The notes beneath the pieces were generated by a model. The model ran no database searches. It was not told the DNA's origin and was given only the letters and a program-made list of their open reading frames with translations. From Pseudomonas sp. PDM18 (lineage in GTDB: Bacteria > Pseudomonadota > Gammaproteobacteria > Pseudomonadales > Pseudomonadaceae), in the NCBI RefSeq assembly GCF_014852585.1, contig NZ_JACVBX010000008.1, positions 1 to 64,000 of the forward strand: a stretch of DNA of 64,000 nt, read 5' to 3'. The translations under genes and the position numbers were made by a program. Position 1 is the first letter of the stretch. Every line of letters starts with the position of its first letter. Of the stretch, positions 54,158-61,694 are shown one piece after another.

Positions 54158-54631
54158 ATGAATCACTACGACGTCGCGGATTTTCCATTCAAAGGCTCCA
54201 TTGGCCAGTTGCTGGGTGCCACCGCCATCCTCAAGGATCGCCTGCTGGACAAGCATCTGGGACACCTGGACATCACCGCCGCGCAATTCAAGGTGTTGTT
54301 CTTCATCGGCCATGACCGAGCCAACACTCCGGCCGAGCTGTGCCGCGAACTTTCCATCGACAGCGGATCCATGACCCGCATGCTCGACCGCCTCGCGCGC
54401 AAGGACCTGCTGCTCCGCGAGCCCTGCCAGAACGACCGCCGCAGTGTGCGCCTGAGCCTGAGCCCCGCCGGACAGGCCGTGAATGACGAAGCCCCGAGCA
54501 TCGCCGCCGCCGCCATGAACGAGCTGGTCGGCGGCCTCTCTCGCGATGAACTGCAGACCCTCACCGGCCTGCTCGACAAGATCCTGCGCGCCCACGGCGC
54601 CGCGGCCCATTGCGCGGCGCAGGAGAAATGA
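54158..54631 (+). CDS. MarR family repressor of the efflux operon
   Basis: A 157-residue winged-helix regulator. The core LDITAAQFKVLFFIGHDRANTPAELCRELSIDSGSMTRMLDRLARKDLLLREPCQNDRRSVRLSLS contains the recognition helix (SIDSGSMTRMLDRL) and the wing with NDRRS. No ribosome site is visible before the ATG. The following gene starts at its stop codon. By position it should repress the OMF-emrA-emrB genes and be released by phenolic or lipophilic drugs; the ligand is inferred from the family only. Confidence 0.92.
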   Translation: MNHYDVADFPFKGSIGQLLGATAILKDRLLDKHLGHLDITAAQFKVLFFIGHDRANTPAELCRELSIDSGSMTRMLDRLARKDLLLREPCQNDRRSVRLSLSPAGQAVNDEAPSIAAAAMNELVGGLSRDELQTLTGLLDKILRAHGAAAHCAAQEK

Positions 54632-54633
54632 AC

Positions 54634-56115
54634 ATGAACCACCTCCGCATCGCCCTGCTGCCGGCCGCCGTACTCGCCGCCGTGCTGGGCTTGTCCGGCT
54701 GCGTCAGCTACAAGGGCCTGGACACCAGCGGCAAGGCCGTCGCCCCCACCAGCCTGAAGACTGGCGTCAGCCTCGATGGCACTCCGCTGTCCCCCGCGGC
54801 CTGGCCCAGCGAACACTGGTGGACCAGCCTGGGCGACCCGCAGCTGGACAGCCTGATCGGCGAGGCTCTGCGCGGTACGCCCGACCTGGATATCGCCAGT
54901 GCCCGTGCCCGCCAGGCCATTGCCGCCGCGCAAGCGCAGGACGCCGCGCGCATGCCCAGCGTGAAAGGCACCGCCAGCTACGCCGGCATCCGCGCACCGG
55001 AAAGCGTGATTCCTGCGCCCATGGGCGGTCGCTACTCGGCGGTGAAATACCTGTCGCTCAGCTTCAGCTACGACCTCGATCTCTGGGGCGGCCAGCGCGA
55101 CGCCTGGGAGGCCGCCCTCGGCCAGGCCAACGCCGCCGAAGTCGACCGCCAGGCCGCCTCGATCACGCTCTCCGCCAATGTCGCCCGCGCCTACAGCGAC
55201 CTGGCCCACGCCTTCGTCGCCCGCGACCTGGCCAAAGACGAACTGGACCGCTCGCAGCACCTCTTCCAACTCAGCCAGAAGCGCATGGACGCAGGCCTGG
55301 ACAGCAAGGTCCAGCTGCAGCAGACGCAGTCCCAGGTCGCCAGTGCCAAGCAGCAGCTGGCCGCCGCAGAACAGGAGATTGCCAGCGACCGCATCGCCCT
55401 CGCCGTCCTGCTCGGCCAGGGCCCTGACCGTGGCCAGGACCTGCAGCGCCCGCAGGTGCTCAAGCCCGGTGCGCTTAGCCTGCCATCGAACCTGCCGGCC
55501 GAGCTGCTGGGTCGTCGCCCGGACATCGTCGCCGCACGCTGGCGGGTCGAAGCCGCCTCGAAAAGCATCGACTCGGCGAAGACCGAGTTCTATCCCAACG
55601 TGAACCTGGGTGCGATGGCCGGCCTGGCCGCTCTGCACACCAGCGACGTGCTTAAAGCGCCCAGCCGGTTCTTCCAGATCGCCCCGGCGATCTCCCTGCC
55701 GATCTTCGACGGTGGCCGCCTGCGCGCCAACCTGGCCGGGAAGGACGCCGACTACGACCTGGCCGTCGCCCAGTACAACAAGACCCTGGTCAACGCCCTC
55801 GGCGAAGTCACCGACGACCTCGGCAAGCTGCGCTCGCTGGAGCAGCAGATCGACGACCAGCGCGAAGCCCGCGACATCGCCAAATCCAACTTCAACCTGG
55901 CCATGCGCCGCTACGGCGAAGGCGTCGGCAACTACCTCGACGCCCTCAGCGTGCAGCAACAGTTGCTCCTCTCCGAGCGCCAACTGGCCAGTCTGGACGC
56001 CCAGCGCATCGATCTCTCGGTGCAACTGGTCCAGGCCCTGGGCGGTGGCTACCAGCCCGATACCACTTCCGCTCCCGCCCCGTTCGCCCAGGCGAACGCG
56101 GCCGCCGCGCACTGA
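54634..56115 (+). CDS. outer-membrane efflux lipoprotein (OprM/NodT family)
   Basis: A 493-residue TolC-like channel lipoprotein with a lipobox LSGC (Cys23). Two OEP repeats are visible (about 70-270 and 285-475), with LGDPQLDSLIGEAL, LGRRPDIVAARW and GVGNYLDALSVQQQLL typical of the family. The ATG at 54634 is chosen because AGGAGA is 7-8 bases upstream; the ATG at 54628 would be too close. It supplies the outer-membrane exit for the adjacent EmrAB pump, making a tripartite system. Confidence 0.93.
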   Translation: MNHLRIALLPAAVLAAVLGLSGCVSYKGLDTSGKAVAPTSLKTGVSLDGTPLSPAAWPSEHWWTSLGDPQLDSLIGEALRGTPDLDIASARARQAIAAAQAQDAARMPSVKGTASYAGIRAPESVIPAPMGGRYSAVKYLSLSFSYDLDLWGGQRDAWEAALGQANAAEVDRQAASITLSANVARAYSDLAHAFVARDLAKDELDRSQHLFQLSQKRMDAGLDSKVQLQQTQSQVASAKQQLAAAEQEIASDRIALAVLLGQGPDRGQDLQRPQVLKPGALSLPSNLPAELLGRRPDIVAARWRVEAASKSIDSAKTEFYPNVNLGAMAGLAALHTSDVLKAPSRFFQIAPAISLPIFDGGRLRANLAGKDADYDLAVAQYNKTLVNALGEVTDDLGKLRSLEQQIDDQREARDIAKSNFNLAMRRYGEGVGNYLDALSVQQQLLLSERQLASLDAQRIDLSVQLVQALGGGYQPDTTSAPAPFAQANAAAAH

Positions 56116-56129
56116 ACGAGGCACCCGAC

Positions 56130-57314
56130 ATGAGCACCGCCACTCAAGAAACCCCGAACGGCAACCCCAAGCGCAAGCGCTGGCTGCTGATCCTGCTCGC
56201 CGTCGTCATCCTCGCCGGCCTCGCCAGCGTCGTCTGGGAACTCCTCTACGGCCGCTGGCACGAGGACACCGACGACGCCTACGTGAACGGCAACGTCGTG
56301 CAGATAACCCCGCAGATCACCGGCACCGTGGTCAGCATCGGCGCCGATGACGGCGATCTGGTGCGCAAGGGCCAGGTGCTGGTGAAGTTCGACCCCAGTG
56401 ATGCCGACATCGCCCTGCAGCAGGCCGAAGCCAACCTCGCGCGCACCGTGCGCCAGGTGCGCGGGCTGTTCAGCAATGTCGACGGCTACAGGGCCGACGT
56501 GGCCGCGAAGAAAGTCGCCCTGGCCAAGGCCGAGGCCGACTTCAAGCGCCGGCAGAACCTCGCCAACGACGGCGCCATCTCCCAGGAAGAGCTGGCCCAC
56601 GCCCGCGACGCACTGGACACCGCGCGCAGCTCGCTGACCAGCTCCGAGCAGCAACTGGACACCAACCGCGCGCTGGTGGACGACACCGTGATCGCCTCGC
56701 ACCCGGACGTCAAAGCCGCTGCCGCCAAGCTGCGCCAGGCCTACCTGGACGACGCCCGCGCGGTGATCATCGCGCCGGTCACCGGCTACGTCGCCAAGCG
56801 CACCGTGCAAGTCGGCCAGCGCGTGCAGCCGGGCGCTGCGCTGATGGCAGTGATCCCCCTGGACCAGGTGTGGATCGACGCCAACTTCAAGGAAACCCAG
56901 CTCAAGCACATGCGCATCGGCCAGCCGGTGGAGATCCGCTCCGATCTCTATGGCAGCGAAGTGAAGTACTCCGGCACCGTCGACAGCCTCGGCGTCGGCA
57001 CCGGCAGCGCCTTCTCCCTGCTGCCGGCACAGAACGCGACCGGCAACTGGATCAAGATCGTCCAGCGCGTGCCGGTGCGCATCCGCATCAACCCCGAGGA
57101 ACTGGCGAAGAATCCGCTGCGCATCGGCCTGTCCATGGACGTCAACGTCAGCCTGCACGACCAGAGCGGCCCCGCCCTCGCCCAGCAATCGCCGCACGAG
57201 GCGGTGTTCTCCACCGACGTGTACCAGGAGCAACTGGCCTCAGCCGACCAGCTGATCGAGAAGCTGATCCAGGCCAACCTGGCCGACGCCAACCACAGCA
57301 CCGCGCAGCGCTGA
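56130..57314 (+). CDS. emrA: EmrA-type membrane fusion protein
   Basis: A 394-residue HlyD-family adaptor. A basic N-terminus and one transmembrane helix (about 17-37, WLLILLAVVILAGLASVVWEL) precede DTDDAYVNGNVVQITPQITGTV, the EmrA lipoyl signature, an alpha-hairpin (about 95-190) and the second lipoyl half (ITGYVAKRTVQVGQRVQPG-like). It bridges the MFS pump and the outer-membrane channel. It starts 14 bases after the OMF gene. Confidence 0.94.
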   Translation: MSTATQETPNGNPKRKRWLLILLAVVILAGLASVVWELLYGRWHEDTDDAYVNGNVVQITPQITGTVVSIGADDGDLVRKGQVLVKFDPSDADIALQQAEANLARTVRQVRGLFSNVDGYRADVAAKKVALAKAEADFKRRQNLANDGAISQEELAHARDALDTARSSLTSSEQQLDTNRALVDDTVIASHPDVKAAAAKLRQAYLDDARAVIIAPVTGYVAKRTVQVGQRVQPGAALMAVIPLDQVWIDANFKETQLKHMRIGQPVEIRSDLYGSEVKYSGTVDSLGVGTGSAFSLLPAQNATGNWIKIVQRVPVRIRINPEELAKNPLRIGLSMDVNVSLHDQSGPALAQQSPHEAVFSTDVYQEQLASADQLIEKLIQANLADANHSTAQR

Positions 57315-57327
57315 TCCGACTACCGTC

Positions 57328-58866
57328 ATGAGCCAGCCCAACAGCAGCAGTTTCAGCCCCCCCAGCCTGGTCATGGCCACCATCGGCCTGTCGCTGGCGA
57401 CCTTCATGCAGGTGCTCGACACCACCATCGCCAACGTCGCTCTGCCGACCATCTCCGGCAACCTCGGGGTGAGCTCCGAGCAGGGCACCTGGGTCATCAC
57501 GTCCTTCGCGGTGAGCAACGCCATTGCCCTGCCGCTCACCGGCTGGCTGGGCCGTAAGGTCGGTGAGGTGCGGCTGTTCATTGCTGCCACCCTGCTCTTC
57601 GTGGTCGCCTCGTTCCTCTGCGGCGTCGCCCAGCAGATGGGCATGCTGGTGGGCTTCCGCGCCATCCAGGGCTTCGTCGCCGGGCCGCTCTACCCGATCA
57701 CCCAGACCCTGCTGATCTCCATCTATCCCCCGGCGAAAAGGGGGATGGCACTGGCACTGCTAGCGATGGTGACGGTGGTCGCGCCCATCGCCGGGCCCAT
57801 CCTCGGCGGCTGGATCACCGACAGCTACAGCTGGCCGTGGATCTTCTTCATCAACGTACCCATCGGCCTGTTCGCCGCCATGGTCGTCTACCAGCAACTG
57901 CGCGCCCGCCCAGTTGTGATCAAGCATGCGCCCATGGACTACATGGGCCTGGCGATGCTGGTGATCGGCGTCGGCGCCCTGCAGATCGTGCTCGACAAGG
58001 GCAACGACCTGGACTGGTTCGAGTCCGGCTTCATCATCGGCGGCACGGTCATCGCGGTGATCGCCCTGGCGGTCTTCATCATCTGGGAACTGACCGACAA
58101 GCACCCGATCGTCAACCTGCGACTGTTCGTGCATCGCAACTTCACGGTGGGAACCCTGGCATTGGTCGGCGGCTACGCCGGCTTCTTCGGCATGAACCTG
58201 CTGCTGCCGCAGTGGCTGCAGACCCAGATGGGCTACACCGCGACCTGGGCGGGCCTGGCAGCCGCACCGATTGGCATCCTGCCCGTATTCCTCTCGCCGC
58301 TGGTCGGCCGCTACGCAAACAACTTCGACCTGCGTCTGCTGGCGGGGCTGGCGTTCCTGGCAATGGCGGCGACCTGCTTCATGCGCGCCGAATTCACCAC
58401 CGAAGTCGACTATATGCACATTGCCCTGGTGCAGATGTTCATGGGACTCGGCGTGGCGTTCTTCTTCATGCCGATCCTGAGCATCCTGCTCTCCGATCTG
58501 CCGCCCGACCAGATCGCCGACGGCTCCGGCCTGGCGACCTTCCTGCGGACCCTGGCCGGCAGCTTCGCCGCCTCCCTGACCACCTGGATCTGGAACCGCC
58601 GCGCGACCATGCACCACGCCTACCTGACCGAGAACCTCAGCCAGTACGACCCGGCCACCCGCGCTACCGTCGAACAACTCGGCGGCTCCGGCCAGCACAG
58701 CGCGGCGCTGCTGGAACGCATGGTGGAGAGCCAGGCCTACATGATCAGCACCATCGACTATTTCACCCTACTCGGCTGGCTGTTCCTCGCCATGCTGGTG
58801 GTCATTTGCCTGGCCAAGCCGCCCTTCGGCGCCAAGCCCGGCGCTGCAGCCGCCGGAGGACACTGA
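57328..58866 (+). CDS. emrB: EmrB-type MFS drug exporter (DHA2, 14 helices)
   Basis: A 512-residue proton antiporter with fourteen predicted helices. Family motifs are LDTTIANVALPTISG (motif D1 in the first helix), WLGRKVGEVRLF (motif A) and GPILGGWITDSYSWPWIFFINVPIG (motif C). Together with EmrA and the OMF it should expel hydrophobic drugs, uncouplers or fatty acids across both membranes. It starts 13 bases after emrA and is the last gene of the operon; tRNA-Thr follows. Confidence 0.95.
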   Translation: MSQPNSSSFSPPSLVMATIGLSLATFMQVLDTTIANVALPTISGNLGVSSEQGTWVITSFAVSNAIALPLTGWLGRKVGEVRLFIAATLLFVVASFLCGVAQQMGMLVGFRAIQGFVAGPLYPITQTLLISIYPPAKRGMALALLAMVTVVAPIAGPILGGWITDSYSWPWIFFINVPIGLFAAMVVYQQLRARPVVIKHAPMDYMGLAMLVIGVGALQIVLDKGNDLDWFESGFIIGGTVIAVIALAVFIIWELTDKHPIVNLRLFVHRNFTVGTLALVGGYAGFFGMNLLLPQWLQTQMGYTATWAGLAAAPIGILPVFLSPLVGRYANNFDLRLLAGLAFLAMAATCFMRAEFTTEVDYMHIALVQMFMGLGVAFFFMPILSILLSDLPPDQIADGSGLATFLRTLAGSFAASLTTWIWNRRATMHHAYLTENLSQYDPATRATVEQLGGSGQHSAALLERMVESQAYMISTIDYFTLLGWLFLAMLVVICLAKPPFGAKPGAAAAGGH

Positions 58867-58899
58867 CCAAAACTGCGGATCATTCTGACAAATCAGTGG

Positions 58900-58927
58900 T
58901 TTACACCAAGGGCGGCATAGCTATAAT
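58900..58927 (+). promoter_or_regulatory. sigma-70 promoter of tRNA-Thr
   Basis: TTTACA (58900-58905) and TATAAT (58922-58927) are 16 bases apart, 13 bases before the tRNA, with a GC-rich discriminator GGCCGCCC. Confidence 0.88.
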
Positions 58928-58940
58928 GGCCGCCCTCCTT

Positions 58941-59016
<76 letters not shown>

Positions 59017-59032
59017 TCAAATACAAACACTT

Positions 59033-59058
59033 AGGCCCGCCTCACAACGGGCCTTTTT
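59033..59058 (+). terminator. tRNA-Thr terminator
   Basis: AGGCCCG-CCTCACAA-CGGGCCTTTTT, 17 bases after the tRNA. The following 266 bases to 59324 contain no convincing gene; they are moderately AT-rich and probably hold the promoter of the polysaccharide cluster. Confidence 0.88.
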
Positions 59059-59324
59059 CGTTTCCGCCTCAGACCCTGAGCAATATTAATTCGCCATACC
59101 TTACATGGAGCGGGAATTTCCCCTACGCTTCAAGGGAACGCATGGCTTTGCCGAATGTCGAAGCGAGCTCACGCGGCACCCCAATTGATTCCTAGTCGAC
59201 ACTATGAGTCTCACGCCTCATTGTGTATCTTTCGCAGCGCCTGAGATTCGGGGAATGCGATCCGTCGAGCAGCTGAATCTTGCAAGCACGCTGCTTAGGA
59301 CGAAATTTTCAAAGGACACGATCG

Positions 59325-60761
59325 ATGCTGATCCCTGTGATCATATGCGGCGGCGCTGGCAGCCGGCTTTGGCCAGTTTCCCGGGAGGCTCATCCAAAGC
59401 CTTTCATGGCACTGCCCGATGGGCAAAACCTGCTGCAGAAGACCCTGCTTCGAGCGGCGGGCCTGGATGGCGTGACTGAGGTCATGACCGTCACCAACCG
59501 CGAATTGTTCTTCAAGACCGAAGACGAGTATCGAAAACTCGACACCAAGGCCAATTGCCTCAGTTATGTGCTGGAGCCTTTTGGCCGGAACACGGCGGCG
59601 GCGGTCATTTCTGCGGCCCTGCAACTGGAGCAGACTCACGGCCCTGATGTCGTGATGCTCGTGCTTCCCGCCGACCACCTGATCCAACGCACGGATGCCT
59701 TCGCCGACGCTGTGGTACGAGCCTCAAAGCTTGCGTCTCAAGGCTGGCTGGTTACTTTCGGAATCCAGCCGCAGTATCCGGAGACCGGCTTCGGCTACAT
59801 CGAATGCGACAGCGCTGCACTCGACGGCGGCCTGCAAGTCAAGCGCTTCGTGGAGAAACCTACCCAGGAGAGGGCCGAAGAATATCTCGCGGCTGGAAAC
59901 TACTTCTGGAACTCTGGGATGTTCTGCTTCCGGGTCGGCACCGTAATTGCCGAAATGAAGGCGCATGCCCCCGAAATTCACGACTCCGTCGCTCGGACCA
60001 TTGCAGATTCGCGCCTCTCGGCGGGCGAGGACCACCGCTGCCTGACCCTGGATTCGCAGGCGTTCGGGAAGGTTCCAGATATATCGATCGACTATGCATT
60101 GATGGAGCGTTCGCTCAAGGTCGCCACGGTACCCTGTGATCTTGGCTGGAGCGACATTGGCTCGTGGAACGCGCTCAGCGAGCTGACCCCCGAGAATGAA
60201 GATGGCAACCGTCTCGAGGGCGAGGTACTGGTACATTGTGCGAACGACAACTATGTGCACAGCCCCGAGCGCCTTGCTGCCCTAGTTGGCGTCCAGAACC
60301 TGATCGTGGTCGACACGCCCGATGCCCTACTCATCGCCCACAAGGATCACACCCAGGACGTAAAGCAGATCGTCGCCCAGCTAAAGAAGAACGGGCACAG
60401 CACCCGCCTGCTGCACCGCACCGTTCATCGCCCTTGGGGTACTTACACCACTCTCGAGGAAGGCCACCGCTTCAAGATCAAGCGTATCGTGGTGAAGCCG
60501 GGGGCATCGCTTTCCCTGCAGCTGCACCACCATCGAAGCGAGCACTGGATTGTCGTCACCGGCATGGCAAAAGTCGTCAATGGTGAAAGGACCATGCTTT
60601 TGAATAGCAACGAGTCGACGTTCATCCCGGCAGGCCATCAGCATCGCCTGGAGAACCCGGGAGTCATCGATCTGGTTCTCATCGAAGTCCAAAGCGGCGA
60701 CTATCTGGGCGAGGACGATATTGTCCGTCTCAGCGACAAGTACGGGCGCATCGATGTCTGA
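59325..60761 (+). CDS. manC: mannose-1-phosphate guanylyltransferase / mannose-6-phosphate isomerase
   Basis: A 478-residue bifunctional type II enzyme that makes GDP-mannose for surface polysaccharides. The nucleotidyltransferase motif CGGAGSRLWPVSREAHPKPF is at residues 8-27, VEKP follows near 165, and the isomerase motif QLHHHRSEHW is near 408. AlgA, WbpW and PslB are paralogues; context favours an O-antigen or exopolysaccharide role over alginate. The ATG at 59325 has AAAGGA upstream. The next gene overlaps its end by 8 bases. Confidence 0.94.
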   Translation: MLIPVIICGGAGSRLWPVSREAHPKPFMALPDGQNLLQKTLLRAAGLDGVTEVMTVTNRELFFKTEDEYRKLDTKANCLSYVLEPFGRNTAAAVISAALQLEQTHGPDVVMLVLPADHLIQRTDAFADAVVRASKLASQGWLVTFGIQPQYPETGFGYIECDSAALDGGLQVKRFVEKPTQERAEEYLAAGNYFWNSGMFCFRVGTVIAEMKAHAPEIHDSVARTIADSRLSAGEDHRCLTLDSQAFGKVPDISIDYALMERSLKVATVPCDLGWSDIGSWNALSELTPENEDGNRLEGEVLVHCANDNYVHSPERLAALVGVQNLIVVDTPDALLIAHKDHTQDVKQIVAQLKKNGHSTRLLHRTVHRPWGTYTTLEEGHRFKIKRIVVKPGASLSLQLHHHRSEHWIVVTGMAKVVNGERTMLLNSNESTFIPAGHQHRLENPGVIDLVLIEVQSGDYLGEDDIVRLSDKYGRIDV

Positions 60762-61692
60762 AGCTTCCAGCAACTCGACGCGATTCAGCATTGTCATACC
60801 CACGTACAATTCGGCACCGACACTGGCTCGAACGCTGGAGTCTGTACGCGAGCAAGGCTGGCCTGATGTCGAGGTGCTGATCATCGACGGCGCCTCCAAG
60901 GATCAAACCCTGGAGGTGGCCCGATCCTTTTCGGGTCTCGCACTCAAGCTAGTCAGCGAGCCCGACAAGGGTATTTACGACGCGATCAACAAGGGGGTCG
61001 CGCTGGCTACCGGTGACCTGATCTGCGTCATCGGTTCAGATGACCGACTGGCCGAAGGCGCCCTGAAAGCCGTCCATGAAGCCTGGGCCCACGCGGGTAC
61101 TGACATCGTCGCCGGCAAGGCACTGCTGGAAGCGCCGGACGGGAGCGCCAGCCTTCGCGTCGACGAAGCATATGGCCCGGGCGCCCTGGTAAGCGGTATT
61201 CCGTTCTGCCACAACAGCATGTACGTGACGCCCGAAGCCTACCGGAAAGTTGGACAGTACAATCTGGGCCACAAGATCTGCGCGGACGCCGAATGGGTAC
61301 ACCGCTCCATTCGAGCCGGCTGCACCTGCGCGCGAGTCGAGCTACCGCTGGTCCACTTCAGCCTGAGCGGCACCTCATCGACCAACGAGGAACTCATCAT
61401 GGCCGAGACCTATGCCGTGGTGGCGGGCAACTTCCCCGGGACCAGCACTCAGGATGCCGAAATCCTCTTCAAGGCTGTTCGTCGGTGGACTGACGACAGT
61501 CAGGTATCTGAGGTCCTTAGCCGGTATCCTGCGGACACCTTGCTGGCCGAAGCCGTTGCGGCTGGCCTTCACCCAACCTCGAGCGCTGCAGCCACCCCGC
61601 CTGTCAATGCACAGCGCCTGAGCAACTCATTCGCAGCAAGGGCGCTACGCAAGATTCAACGCCTTTTCCGCTCCCGACTCGCCAACGATTAA
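60754..61692 (+). CDS. family 2 glycosyltransferase (WcaE-like)
   Basis: A 312-residue GT-A enzyme. It has the opening SIVIPTYNSAPTLARTLESVREQ, the acceptor-side stretch SEPDKGIYDAINKGVALATGDLICVIGSDD with the metal-binding DD, and FCHNSMYVT. The PDKGIYDAxNKG phrase is typical of WcaE/Wza-cluster transferases. The C-terminal 60 residues are low-complexity and basic. It probably adds one sugar to a lipid-linked oligosaccharide at the inner face of the membrane. The sugar cannot be told from sequence. Confidence 0.9.
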   Translation: MSEASSNSTRFSIVIPTYNSAPTLARTLESVREQGWPDVEVLIIDGASKDQTLEVARSFSGLALKLVSEPDKGIYDAINKGVALATGDLICVIGSDDRLAEGALKAVHEAWAHAGTDIVAGKALLEAPDGSASLRVDEAYGPGALVSGIPFCHNSMYVTPEAYRKVGQYNLGHKICADAEWVHRSIRAGCTCARVELPLVHFSLSGTSSTNEELIMAETYAVVAGNFPGTSTQDAEILFKAVRRWTDDSQVSEVLSRYPADTLLAEAVAAGLHPTSSAAATPPVNAQRLSNSFAARALRKIQRLFRSRLAND

Positions 61693-61694
61693 AC

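Noticed and set aside
59204-59479. Small gene of 91 codons before manC
   Set aside because: It overlaps the confident manC start in another frame, and its later residues simply mirror manC coding sequence.
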